The notes beneath the pieces are model-generated. The model was given only the letters and a program-made list of their open reading frames with translations, had not been told where the DNA came from and searched no databases. Shown here in pieces: positions 15,082 through 23,829 of a DNA stretch of 43,035 nt. The stretch is from Variovorax boronicumulans NBRC 103145. GTDB taxonomy: Bacteria > Pseudomonadota > Gammaproteobacteria > Burkholderiales > Burkholderiaceae_C. The stretch is taken from the NCBI RefSeq assembly GCF_001591345.1, contig NZ_BCUS01000050.1, forward strand, positions 1 through 43,035, written 5' to 3'. Within the stretch, counting starts at the first letter, position 1. Each line of letters starts with the position of its first letter. Made by a program: the position numbers and the translations under genes.

Positions 15082-17174
15082 GGCGTGGCAGCGGCCTTGG
15101 CCGCGCTGTCCAGCGCCTTGCGTGCGAACTCGGCGCGCAGCGCCTTCAGTTTCTCGCGCGGGTCTTCCTTGGTCGTGGCCTTGTCCAGGCCCATCTCGGC
15201 GATGAAGCGGCTGGGCATGCAGGGCACCATGTCGCGGCCCTGCTTGCGCTTCTTGGTCCAGCTCACGGCCAGGCTGCGCTGCGCGCGTGTGATGCCCACG
15301 TACATGAGGCGGCGCTCTTCCTGCAGGCGCTGCGTGGTCTCGTCGCTCACCACCTTCTGGCGGCCGTTGTCGTCATCGAGCTTGAAGGGCAGCAGGCCCT
15401 CGGTCACGCCGATGAGCATCACGTGCGGCCACTCCAGGCCCTTGGACGCATGCAGCGTCGAGAGCGTGACCACGTTCTGGTCCTGCTCGCGCTCGCTGAT
15501 GGTCGACAGCAGCGAGATGGTCTGCGCCACTTCGAGCAGGCTCTTGTGCTCGTTCGGGTTCGTGTCGTCGGCACCTGATGCGTCGTCGAGCGAACCGCCG
15601 GCGCGTTGCGACATCCAGTCGACGAACTCCAGCACGTTGGTCCAGCGCGTGGCGGCCGCGGCCTCGCTGTCTTCGCCTTCGTACAGATGGCGCTCGTAGT
15701 CGATCTCCTTGAGCCACTCGAGCATGAAGGCGCGCGAGGCTTCGGCGCCCATGGTGCGGCGTGCGCGGTATTCCAGGTCGTTGATGTAGCGGCCGAACTC
15801 GTGCACGCCGTCGAGCGTGCGCTTGGGGATCACGCTCGGCAGCGACGGGCTGAACAGCGCCGCGAACAGGCTCAGCTTGTACTGGCTCGCGAAGCTGCCC
15901 AGGCTGGCCAGCGTGGTGTGGCCGATGCCGCGCTTGGGCGTGGTGATGGCGCGCAGGAACGCCGGGTCGTCGTCGTTGTTGACCCACAGGCGGAACCAGC
16001 CGCACAGGTCCTTGATCTCGGCGCGGTCGAAGAAGCTCTGGCCGCCCGACACCTTGTAGGGAATCTGTGCCTTGCGCAGCGCCTGTTCGAAGATGCGCGC
16101 CTGGTGGTTGGCGCGGTACAGGATCGCGAAGTCGCGGAACTCCTTGTACTGCTTGCCCTGCGACACCGTGTCGCCCGCGCGCAGGCTGATGATGCGCGCC
16201 ACCGTGCGCTCGGCCTCGTGCAGCTCGGTGTCGGCATCGACGATGCGCACCGGCTCGCCTTCGCCGAGTTCGGAGAACAGCGTCTTCGGAAACAGCTTGG
16301 GGTTGGGGCCGATCACGTTGTTGGCCGCGCGAAGAATGGCGCTGGTGGAGCGGTAGTTCTGCTCCAGCTTGATGACCTTGAGCGTCGGGTAGTCGACCGG
16401 CAGCTTCTTCAGGTTGTCCAGCGTGGCGCCGCGCCAGCCGTAGATCGACTGGTCGTCGTCGCCCACCGCCGTGAACTGGCCACGCTCGCCGGCCAGCGCC
16501 TTGAGCACTTCGTACTGCGTGGCGTTGGTGTCCTGGTATTCGTCGACCAGGATGTGGCCCAGCATGGCCTGCCACTTGGCGCGCACTTCGGGGAACTCGT
16601 ACAGCAGCTTCAGCGGCATGCCGATGAGGTCGTCGAAGTCCACGCTCTGGTAGGCCTGCAGCCGCTCTTCGTACTGGACCATGATCTCGGCCGTGATGCG
16701 CTCGTTGTCGTCCACCGCGGCGGCCGCGGCCTGCGCAGCGTTCAGGCCCATGTTCTTCCACTTGCTGATCGTCCACTGCCAGATGCGGGCGGTGGCGATG
16801 TCGACGGTGCCGCCGCAGTCTTTCAGGATCTTGGTGACGTCGTCGGCGTCCAGGATGCTGAAGGCCTTCTTCAGGCCCAGCACGTGGCCGTCTTCTCGCA
16901 TCATGCGCACGCCCAGTGCGTGGAAGGTGCACACCACCACCTTGCGCGCGTCGCGCCCGATCAGGTCCTTGGCGCGCTCGCGCATTTCGGCGGCCGCCTT
17001 GTTCGTGAAGGTGATGGCCGCGATGCGCTCGGGCTTCAGGCCCGACTGGATCAGCCGGCCGATCTTGTGCGTGATCACGCGCGTCTTGCCCGAGCCCGCA
17101 CCTGCGAGCACCAGACAGGGACCGTGCATGTAGTTGACCGCTTCTTGCTGGGCGAGATTGAGACCGTGGGACAT
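15078..17174 (-). CDS. rep: ATP-dependent DNA helicase Rep
   Basis: A superfamily 1A 3'-5' helicase of 698 residues, close to the size of E. coli Rep. Walker A is GAGSGKT at 25-31, motif Ia AAITFTNKAAAEM, motif II DEYQDT at 211-216, motif III QSIYGWRGA at 242-250, then KLEQNYRS (IV) and LSTLHASKGLEW (V), and VGITRAQRSL (VI). The N-terminus (LNLAQQEAVNYMHGPCLVLA) is Rep-like rather than UvrD-like. It helps replication forks pass protein roadblocks and restarts stalled forks. It is the first gene of a run with overlapping codons through the lipoprotein and pldA. Confidence 0.93.
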   Translation of the reverse strand: MSHGLNLAQQEAVNYMHGPCLVLAGAGSGKTRVITHKIGRLIQSGLKPERIAAITFTNKAAAEMRERAKDLIGRDARKVVVCTFHALGVRMMREDGHVLGLKKAFSILDADDVTKILKDCGGTVDIATARIWQWTISKWKNMGLNAAQAAAAAVDDNERITAEIMVQYEERLQAYQSVDFDDLIGMPLKLLYEFPEVRAKWQAMLGHILVDEYQDTNATQYEVLKALAGERGQFTAVGDDDQSIYGWRGATLDNLKKLPVDYPTLKVIKLEQNYRSTSAILRAANNVIGPNPKLFPKTLFSELGEGEPVRIVDADTELHEAERTVARIISLRAGDTVSQGKQYKEFRDFAILYRANHQARIFEQALRKAQIPYKVSGGQSFFDRAEIKDLCGWFRLWVNNDDDPAFLRAITTPKRGIGHTTLASLGSFASQYKLSLFAALFSPSLPSVIPKRTLDGVHEFGRYINDLEYRARRTMGAEASRAFMLEWLKEIDYERHLYEGEDSEAAAATRWTNVLEFVDWMSQRAGGSLDDASGADDTNPNEHKSLLEVAQTISLLSTISEREQDQNVVTLSTLHASKGLEWPHVMLIGVTEGLLPFKLDDDNGRQKVVSDETTQRLQEERRLMYVGITRAQRSLAVSWTKKRKQGRDMVPCMPSRFIAEMGLDKATTKEDPREKLKALRAEFARKALDSAAKAAATP

Positions 17175-17323
17175 GGGGGAGGGGGAACCGGGAAAACGGG
17201 AACGCGAAAAAGGCAGGAGGGGCCGCAGGGCGCGGCCGTCGCAAAGCGGGCAATGATACGGGCCCGGCTGCGGCCGTCCGTGTCAGCGGGCATCGCGCGA
17301 CGAAGGAGGACGACAATGCCGGC

Positions 17324-18344
17324 GTGCTGCCTGTTTTCCTTGTTACTTTTCCTTTCTTCGCCCTGATCGCGGCCGGTTACGCCGCCGCCCGCACCCGCAT
17401 CCTGCCGCTGGATGCGATCCCGGGGCTCAACACCTTCGTGCTGTATTTCGCGCTGCCCTGCATGCTGCTGCGCTTCGGCGCCGGCACGCCCATCGCGCAG
17501 CTGCTGGACGGCAGCGTTGCACTGATTTGGGGCATCTGCGCGCTGGCCGTGGTGGCGGGCGTGGTGCTGTTCACGCGCAATGTGCGTATCGGCTGGAACG
17601 ACGCGGCCTTCGGCGCGCTGGTAGCGGCCTTTCCGAACACCGGTTTCATGGGCGTTCCGCTGCTGGTGGCGCTGCTGGGCGCGCAGGCCGCCGGGCCGAT
17701 CATCATCACCATCGCGTTCGACCTGGTCGTGACCTCGTCGCTGTGCATCGCGCTGTCGCGGCTCGACGGTGCCGGCAGCGCGGGCCGGCACGGCGCCACG
17801 CTGGCCGCGCGCAAGGCGCTGCGCGGCATCCTCGTGAACCCGATGCCGTGGTCGATCCTGCTGGGCGTGCTGCTGTCGGCGGTGCGCTGGCAGTTGCCCG
17901 GGCCGGTCGAGCGCACCATCGCCATGCTGGCCGACGCGGCCTCGCCCGTGGCGCTCTTCACCATCGGCGCGGTGCTGGCGCGTTCGGCGCTGCTGGCGCG
18001 CGAGCACGGTGCCAGCGCCATGGTCGCTGGCGGCGATGGGCACCGGCGCCGGGCCCGCGCCGAAGGCCCCGCTGGCCGACGTGCTGCCCGTGGTGCTGGT
18101 GAAGCTGGTGCTGCATCCGCTGGCGGTCTGGGCGCTGGGGCGCGGTGCCATCGCGCTGGGGCTGCCGCTCGCACCGTCGGCGCTGGCCGTGATCGTGCTG
18201 GTCGCGGCGCTGCCGAGCGCGAGCAACGTGTCGATGCTGGCCGAGCGCTTCGGCGCCGACAACGGCCGCATCGCACGCATCATCCTGTGGACGACGGTGG
18301 CGGCGTTCTTCACCTTTCCGGTGGCGGTCGGCGCGCTGCGCTGA
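17324..18344 (+). pseudogene. AEC-family transporter with frame disruptions
   Basis: An auxin-efflux-carrier (AEC) type inner-membrane permease of about 340 residues and ten helices. From GTG 17324 it reads PVFLVTFPFFALIAAGYAAA and GFMGVPLLVALLGAQAAGPI up to REHGASAM near 18010. The rest, ADVLPVVLVKLVLHPLAVWA to AAFFTFPVAVGAL, is in the next frame and stops at 18344. An ATG at 17316 with AAGGAGG has the same frame as the C-terminal part but runs into a stop after 16 codons. One missing base near 17323 and one extra near 18010-18035 would restore a single frame. The gene is thus either disrupted or affected by sequencing indels. Substrates of this family are small organic acids or amino acids. 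Confidence 0.75.
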
Positions 18345-18353
18345 CCGGGGGCG

Positions 18354-19037
18354 TCACTCGGTCAGCACGCCCAGCTTGTACGGATCGGCGTCGGAGAGCC
18401 GCTCGCACTTCGAGAAGTCGCGGCCCTGCGTGCCGTCGCAGTAGTAGGTGTTGTAGATGCGGCCGAACAGCGTCGGGCTGGCCGTGAAGAGCACGCCGTG
18501 GTCCGGCTGCCAGTTGTCCTTGGGGGCGGGCGCGGTGGCTTCCATCGGGCGGGCCGCGTCGGTGGTGCCGGGGGCGGGCGTGAAATCGGCCAGCGTCTTG
18601 CGGGCTTCCTCGCCGCGCCAGCGCACCGCCAGCTCGGCCGCCGTGGGGCGGGTCGCCACCGGCACCAGGATGCCGTTGACCTGCAAGCCGTGCCCGAAGC
18701 GGTGCGTCTTGCCGGCCAGGAAGGCGTAGGCGCAGGCCGCCATGCAATGGCCGCGCACCTCGGTCTGCACGCCGCTCTCGCGGATCGCGTCGGCGTACGC
18801 GCCGGCCGCTTCGGCGGTGCCGCCGAACGAGTCTTCGAAGACCACGGTGCGCACCGTGCCGCTGCCCAGGAGTTCGGTGAAGGCCTTGACCTTGCTGCCG
18901 TCGAGCGTGCCCGACACCACCAGCCGCCGACCCTGCAGTTCGAGTTCCGCCGCGCCCGCGGACCCTGCAGCGGCAAGGTACGAAAGCGACACGGCGACAG
19001 CCACAGCAACCCCAGCCAGAAGAGACGACGATTTCAC
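18354..19037 (-). CDS. Periplasmic ClpP/crotonase-like protein lacking the usual nucleophile
   Basis: 227 residues from GTG 19037, preceded by AAAGG. Longer starts are not convincing. A signal peptide (LLAGVAVAVAVSLSYLAAAG, cut near AGAAE) indicates export. The mature part follows the pattern of COG3904-like predicted periplasmic proteins with a ClpP/crotonase fold: LVVSGTLDGSKVKAFTELLG, then FGGTAEAAGAYADAIRESGV, then VRGHCMAACAYAFLAGKTHR. Relatives usually have Ser in the C-x-SAC position, where this has CMAAC, so it may be catalytically dead. It converges on the AEC gene with a 9-bp gap. Function is unknown. Confidence 0.65.
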   Translation of the reverse strand: MKSSSLLAGVAVAVAVSLSYLAAAGSAGAAELELQGRRLVVSGTLDGSKVKAFTELLGSGTVRTVVFEDSFGGTAEAAGAYADAIRESGVQTEVRGHCMAACAYAFLAGKTHRFGHGLQVNGILVPVATRPTAAELAVRWRGEEARKTLADFTPAPGTTDAARPMEATAPAPKDNWQPDHGVLFTASPTLFGRIYNTYYCDGTQGRDFSKCERLSDADPYKLGVLTE

Positions 19038-19280
19038 GGCGACCTTTGCATCAAGCGAGCGGGCACGAAACACCGCGGACCCAGCGATGGAACCGCACAG
19101 GCACAGCTTGTGCAAGGGCGGGGGTACCGTCAACTCTTTTTGCAGATTATTTCGGGGTAATCCCAGGGCATGTCTAAAGGCATACCGTGCGTTATCTCTT
19201 CAGATGAATGCTTGCGTATGCAGTTGCACTGCTACAGTGGTTCCGAGTCCAAGGTGTGAAGGGTCCAAGTGGGGCGCGCG

Positions 19281-19490
19281 ATGGCAATACTGGTTCGCAT
19301 CCTGATGTGGTTGGCCTGGCTCGCTGCGGTGGGCTGGTTCTGGCATGCCGGCACGATCGGCACGGGCGCCGCGCTCGCGCTGGCCGCGCTGAGCCTCGTC
19401 GTGTTCGCCTGGCCGAACAGCATTGCGCGGCGACGGCACAACGAGCTGCGCTACGTCGACATGGGCAAGGAGCCCACCGGCTACCACTGA
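19281..19490 (+). CDS. Small two-helix membrane protein
   Basis: 69 residues from ATG 19281. Two strongly hydrophobic stretches (ILVRILMWLAWLAAVGWFWH and GAALALAALSLVVFAWP) are followed by a basic, polar tail (SIARRRHNELRYVDMGKEPT). This suggests an inner-membrane hairpin with the tail in the cytoplasm. I do not recognise a family. The 243-bp gap before it contains no feature I can name beyond moderately AT-rich sequence around 19140-19210. Confidence 0.6.
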   Translation: MAILVRILMWLAWLAAVGWFWHAGTIGTGAALALAALSLVVFAWPNSIARRRHNELRYVDMGKEPTGYH

Positions 19491-19596
19491 CGACCGGCGC
19501 GGCGCGTTCGTGCAGCGCCTAGGACTTTGGTCCAATGCGCAACGACGCAGAGCTTCCTAGGATGGCGGCGCCTTACCGCCCTCCAGGAATCTCGCC

Positions 19597-21243
19597 GTGC
19601 CTCTTTTCTCCCCACGTTTTCGTTTCGCCCGTCTTCTGCTGCTGGCCGTTCCGATGGCCGTGCTCGTCGCCTGCGGCGGCGGGGGGGACGGCGGCTCTGG
19701 CGTCGGCTTCCTGCCGAACAGCGGCACGGGCACCACGCCCCCCGTCACCACCACCCCACCCACGACGCCGCCCGACGTGCCCGACGACGGCGATGCCCTG
19801 CGCAACGCGCCCTGGGTCGAGGGCGTGTTCCGGACCGCGAGCCTCTACAAGGACCGCTGCGCGGCGCCGCGCACCGGCACCGACTACGACGGCAAGCCCT
19901 TCGCCGACAAGACCGGCCGCACGCTCGACGAGAACAACTGGCTGCGCGCGTGGGTCAACGACACCTATCTCTGGTACGACGAGGTCCCGGACCTGGACCC
20001 CGCGCGCTACGCCACGGCCGACTATTTCGACCTGCTCAAGACCCACGCCGTGACGCCTTCGGGCAGGGACAAGGACCAGTTCCATTTCACCTACACCACC
20101 GAGGAGTGGAATGCGCTCTCGGGCGCCGGCTCGTCCGTCGGATACGGCGCGCAGTGGGCTTTCTTTGCCCTCTCCCCGCCGCGCGATCTGCGCGTGGCGT
20201 ACGTGGAGCCCGGCTCTCCCGCGGCCACGACGGGCGCCGGCCTGCCGCGCGGCGCCCAGGTGCTCCAGGTCAACGGCATCGATCTGGTGAACAACGACAC
20301 ACAGGCAGGCATCGATGCCCTCAATGCAGCGATCTTTTCGCCCGTGTCGGGGACACCCACGCGCTTCACCGTTCTCGATGCGGGTAGCCGGACCCCGCGC
20401 GACATCACGCTGACGGCGGCGCCGGTGGTCTCGACCCCCGTCCAGAACGTCAAGACGCTCCCGAACGAGGGCCGCACGGTCGGCTACCTGCAATTCAACG
20501 ACCACATCGGCACGGCGGAACTGCAACTGAAGGCCGCCATGGAGTGGCTGCGCGCGCAGCGGGCCACCGAGCTGGTCGTCGACCTGCGCTACAACGGCGG
20601 CGGCTATCTGGACCTGGCCAGCCAACTGGGCTTCATGGTCGCCGGCGAGACGCAGACGCGTGGCAAGACCTTCGAGACCGTGCGGTTCAACAACAAGCAC
20701 ACCGAGCGCGATCCGGTGACTGGCGACACGCTCGCGCCCACGCCGTTCTGGGCCACCACCCTGGGCTTTCTTTCTCCCATCGACCCGCCCCTTCCGCTGC
20801 CCAGCCTCGACCTGCGACGCGTCTACGTGCTCACGGGCCCCGACACCTGCTCGGCCAGCGAGGCGTTCATCAACGGCCTGCGCGGCATCGACATCGACGT
20901 GATCCAGATCGGCGACACCACCTGCGGCAAGCCCTACGGCTTCTATCCCGAGGACAACTGCGGCACCACCTATTTCAGCGTGCAGTTCCAGGGCGTGAAT
21001 GCCAAGGGCTTCGGCGACTACCCGGACGGCATCGCGCCCACCTGCTTCGTGCCCGACGATTTCGGCCATGCACTTGGCGATCAGGACGAGGCGCGTCTGG
21101 CCGCCGCGCTCGCGCATCAGCGCACTGGCCACTGCCCCGCCGTACCCGCCGGGCGCTTCGCCAAGCGTGCCGTCGCCGGCCCTGCCGCGCCCTTGCTGCA
21201 CAAGCCCGAAGGCCTGCGCAACCGCATCCTGCGTCCGCGCTGA
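19597..21243 (+). CDS. S41-family (C-terminal processing) peptidase, lipoprotein
   Basis: 548 residues from GTG 19597, with AGGA 8 bases upstream. The hydrophobic leader ends in the lipobox LVAC (Cys26), followed by a Gly-rich and a Thr/Pro-rich linker, so the protein is tethered to the outer or inner membrane facing the periplasm. A helical N-terminal region, a PDZ-like segment (LRVAYVEPGSPAATTGAGLP, GAQVLQVNGID) and the tail-protease domain follow. Catalytic residues are likely Ser419 or Ser421 in TCSASEAF and Lys445 in TTCGKPYG, with the fold motif VVDLRYNGGGY at 327-337. Such proteases cleave C-terminal tails of periplasmic proteins. The specific substrate is unknown. Confidence 0.87.
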   Translation: MPLFSPRFRFARLLLLAVPMAVLVACGGGGDGGSGVGFLPNSGTGTTPPVTTTPPTTPPDVPDDGDALRNAPWVEGVFRTASLYKDRCAAPRTGTDYDGKPFADKTGRTLDENNWLRAWVNDTYLWYDEVPDLDPARYATADYFDLLKTHAVTPSGRDKDQFHFTYTTEEWNALSGAGSSVGYGAQWAFFALSPPRDLRVAYVEPGSPAATTGAGLPRGAQVLQVNGIDLVNNDTQAGIDALNAAIFSPVSGTPTRFTVLDAGSRTPRDITLTAAPVVSTPVQNVKTLPNEGRTVGYLQFNDHIGTAELQLKAAMEWLRAQRATELVVDLRYNGGGYLDLASQLGFMVAGETQTRGKTFETVRFNNKHTERDPVTGDTLAPTPFWATTLGFLSPIDPPLPLPSLDLRRVYVLTGPDTCSASEAFINGLRGIDIDVIQIGDTTCGKPYGFYPEDNCGTTYFSVQFQGVNAKGFGDYPDGIAPTCFVPDDFGHALGDQDEARLAAALAHQRTGHCPAVPAGRFAKRAVAGPAAPLLHKPEGLRNRILRPR

Positions 21244-21267
21244 AGCAGGCGCAGGCGCACGCGCCGC

Positions 21268-23451
21268 TCAGATGCTGTGCGGGTCCACGTCCACCAGCCA
21301 GCGGATCACGCCCTTGCCTTCGGGCGTGCGCCGCAGTTCGTGCAGCAGCGGCTGCCAGGCGGCCAGCAGGCGCTGCAGCGCGGCGCGTGAGGGGCTTTCG
21401 ATGAGCATCTGCGCGCGCTCCACGTTCGCCACGCGCTGGATCGCCAGCGGCACGGCCGGGTAGCGCGTGACCAGGTCGGCGCCGGGCAGCGCCTCGGCCT
21501 GGTCGGCCGCGAGGTTCAGGAAGCCCTGCGCCACCGCCTGCTCGCGCGCGTCGGCGCGCACCAGCGCCTGGAACGCGAACGGCGGCATGGCGGCGGCCTG
21601 GCGTTCCTCCAACTGCTGCTTGGCGAAGGCTTCGTAGTCGTGCCGGCGCAGCGCCGCGAACAGCGGGTGCGGCGCGTGGTGCGTCTGGATCCACATCTCG
21701 GCCTTAGCGCCTTGCGCCGCGAGGTAGGCGGCGTCGCGGCCCGCGCGGCCGGCCGACTGCATCAAGAGGCTGAACAAGCGCTCGGGCGCGCGGAAGTCGC
21801 TGGAGAACAGCGCACCGTCGGGGTTCACGGCGGCCACCAGCGTGATGCGGCGGAAGTCGTGGCCCTTGGCGATCATCTGCGTGCCCACGAGCACGTCGAC
21901 CTCGCCCGCATGCACGGCGGCGAGTTGCGATTCGAGCGCGCCCTGCTTCTTGGTGCTGTCGGCGTCGATGCGCGCGATGCGCACCGCGCTGCCGTCCGCA
22001 TGCTTCACGCCCGCGAACAGCTCGGCCAGGTGCTCCTCGAGCCGCTCGGTGCCGCGGCCCACGGGCGCGATGTCGGGGTTGCCGCAGGCCGGGCAGGCGC
22101 GCGGCACGCGCTCGGTGAAGCCGCAGTGGTGGCAGCGCAGCGTGCGGTCGATCTTGTGGAACACGCGGTAGGCGCTGCAGTGCGGGCATTCGCTCTTCCA
22201 GCCGCAGTCGCCGCAGGCCAGCACCGGCGCATAGCCGCGCCGGTTCAGGAAGATCATGCTCTGCTCGCCGCGCGCGATGCGCTGGCCGATGGCGTCGAGC
22301 AGCGCGCCCGAGATCACCGTCTTCGGCGGCTGCAGGTTCATGTCCACCAGCCGCACGGCTGGCAGCGCGCCCGCGCCGATGCGCGAAGGCATGGCCAGCC
22401 GCACATAGCGCCCGCCCGGGTCGTCGCCCTCGGGCGGCCGGCTCTGGTGCCAGCTCTCGAGCGAGGGCGTGGCCGAGCCCAGGATCACCTTGGCCTTTTC
22501 GCGCTGGCCGCGCCACACGGCGAGGTCGCGCGCCGAGTAGCGCGCACCTTCCTGCTGCTTGTAGCTCGGGTCGTGCTCCTCGTCGACCACGATGAGCTTC
22601 AGCCCCGGGATCGACGCGAACACCGCCATGCGCGTGCCCAGCACGATGCGCGCGGCGCCGCTGTGCGCCGCCAGCCAGCTCGCCAGCCGCTGGGGGTTCG
22701 TCATGCCGCTGTGCAGCGACACCACGGCCTCGTCGCCGAAGCGCGCCTTGAAGCGGGCCTCGAGCTGCGGCGTGAGGTTGATCTCGGGCACCATCACCAG
22801 CGCCTGCGCCTCGGGGTCGCGCGCCAGCAGGTCGGCCACGCAGCGCAGGTAGACCTCGGTCTTGCCGCTGCCGGTGCTGCCTACCAGCAAAAAGGTGCCG
22901 GTGCCGGCCTCGATGCGGGCCAGCGCGGCCGACTGTTCGTCGGAGAGCGCGATCAGGTTCGCGGATTCGGCCGTCTCGGCCACCGGGCCGGCCGTGGTCT
23001 TGCGCTTGAGCCGGCGCGCCAGTTGGGTCGTGCTCAGGTCGCGCAGCTGCGGCGGCAGGGCGGCCAGCGCGATCTCGCCGATCGAGCGCTGGTAGTAGCG
23101 CCCGGCAAACGCCACCAGGTCGCGCCAGGCCTCGCCCAGCGGCGCGAGCGCGTCGAGCGCGGCGCCCACGGGCTTGAGCGCCATGTCGGGCTCGGCGCCC
23201 TCCAGCGAGGTCGGCTCGTTCCAGACCACGCCCAGCACCTCGCGCTTGCCCAGCGGCACCCGCACCAGCGTGCCCGGCACCAGCGGTTCGGCGCCAGCGT
23301 AGCTCAGCAGGTCACCCAGCGCGGCATGCGCGGGCGTCTGCACCGCGATGTCGAGTCGCCAGGGGCAGGAGACGTTTGTGGCGGATGTGACCGTCGGCGC
23401 GCCGGCTTCGGGCGGCGATTCGGTGGAGGGGCTGGGCGTCCTTTTTGGCAA
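21268..23451 (-). CDS. priA: Primosomal replication protein N' (PriA helicase)
   Basis: A 727-residue superfamily 2 helicase that loads the replisome at stalled forks. The N-terminal 3'BD domain (PLVPGTLVRVPLGKREVLGV) is followed by Walker A GSTGSGKTEVYL and the DEEHDPSYKQQ box. Zinc ligands are in CGDCGWKSECPHCSAYRVFH, RCHHCGFTERVPRACPACGN, then motif V VLVGTQMIAKGHDF and motif VI SAGRAGR. Eight zinc Cys are present as in E. coli PriA. The only start in frame before the conserved part is TTG 23451, with no good Shine-Dalgarno; the first 30 residues are low in complexity. It lies downstream of hemE on the same strand. Confidence 0.95.
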   Translation of the reverse strand: MPKRTPSPSTESPPEAGAPTVTSATNVSCPWRLDIAVQTPAHAALGDLLSYAGAEPLVPGTLVRVPLGKREVLGVVWNEPTSLEGAEPDMALKPVGAALDALAPLGEAWRDLVAFAGRYYQRSIGEIALAALPPQLRDLSTTQLARRLKRKTTAGPVAETAESANLIALSDEQSAALARIEAGTGTFLLVGSTGSGKTEVYLRCVADLLARDPEAQALVMVPEINLTPQLEARFKARFGDEAVVSLHSGMTNPQRLASWLAAHSGAARIVLGTRMAVFASIPGLKLIVVDEEHDPSYKQQEGARYSARDLAVWRGQREKAKVILGSATPSLESWHQSRPPEGDDPGGRYVRLAMPSRIGAGALPAVRLVDMNLQPPKTVISGALLDAIGQRIARGEQSMIFLNRRGYAPVLACGDCGWKSECPHCSAYRVFHKIDRTLRCHHCGFTERVPRACPACGNPDIAPVGRGTERLEEHLAELFAGVKHADGSAVRIARIDADSTKKQGALESQLAAVHAGEVDVLVGTQMIAKGHDFRRITLVAAVNPDGALFSSDFRAPERLFSLLMQSAGRAGRDAAYLAAQGAKAEMWIQTHHAPHPLFAALRRHDYEAFAKQQLEERQAAAMPPFAFQALVRADAREQAVAQGFLNLAADQAEALPGADLVTRYPAVPLAIQRVANVERAQMLIESPSRAALQRLLAAWQPLLHELRRTPEGKGVIRWLVDVDPHSI

Positions 23452-23527
23452 GGTTTGTTAATGCGTTTTGGAGCAAGACCGCTTAAGTTGTTGATTTCAC
23501 AGCGCTTTGGCGGTCATCCAGAGTTTC

Positions 23528-23536
23528 TGTGGATAA
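23528..23536 (-). promoter_or_regulatory. Perfect DnaA box (TTATCCACA)
   Basis: TGTGGATAA on the plus strand is the exact reverse complement of the consensus DnaA box. It lies 77 bp before the priA start in an AT-rich spacer, so DnaA binding or DnaA control of priA is possible. Confidence 0.5.
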
Positions 23537-23566
23537 CTTTGTTGACAAGACGGCTGGATAGTCGCC

Positions 23567-23589
23567 GAAGCCTTGATTTTCAAGGCTTC
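23567..23589. repeat. Perfect 10-bp inverted repeat, 3-nt loop
   Basis: GAAGCCTTGA and TCAAGGCTTC flank TTT. It sits between the two DnaA-box matches. No T-tract follows, so it is more likely an operator or mRNA hairpin than a terminator. Confidence 0.5.
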
Positions 23590-23714
23590 CGCTGGAATGC
23601 CTGTAAAAAAAGCAAAAATCAAAACCTATATAAATCAACCACTTAGCGTCGCTATTGGTTTAGGAGCAGAACCAACGGCCCCTCAGATAATCTTGCGCAG
23701 TGCAACACGCGTTT

Positions 23715-23723
23715 TGTGCATAA
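23715..23723 (-). promoter_or_regulatory. DnaA-box-like site (TTATGCACA)
   Basis: TGTGCATAA on the plus strand corresponds to TTATGCACA, which fits the relaxed consensus TTWTNCACA. It has the same orientation as the perfect box 187 bp away. Confidence 0.4.
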
Positions 23724-23829
23724 GTCGGGCGTCCGGGGCCGTTTTAGGGCTTGACAAACGCCGGACGACTGGCTTTCAGGGGGGCGCTGAGTCTGCCAAC
23801 CGGGCGGTCGGCAGTTCACATTTGTCAGC

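Larger units (their letters stand above)
23452..23829. other. AT-rich 378-bp intergenic region between hemE and priA
   Basis: This gap is clearly lower in GC than its surroundings, with runs such as GTAAAAAAAGCAAAAATC and CCTATATAAATCAACC near 23602-23640. It holds two DnaA-box matches and a perfect hairpin (listed separately). It also has a weaker hairpin near 23793-23814 that could end hemE mRNA, though without a T-run. No small ORF with a ribosome site was found. The priA promoter must be here, but I cannot place it. Confidence 0.6.

Noticed and set aside
23452..23829. Chromosomal oriC
   Set aside because: Only two DnaA-box matches are visible and no dnaA, dnaN or rpmH is nearby; more boxes and strand-skew evidence would be needed.
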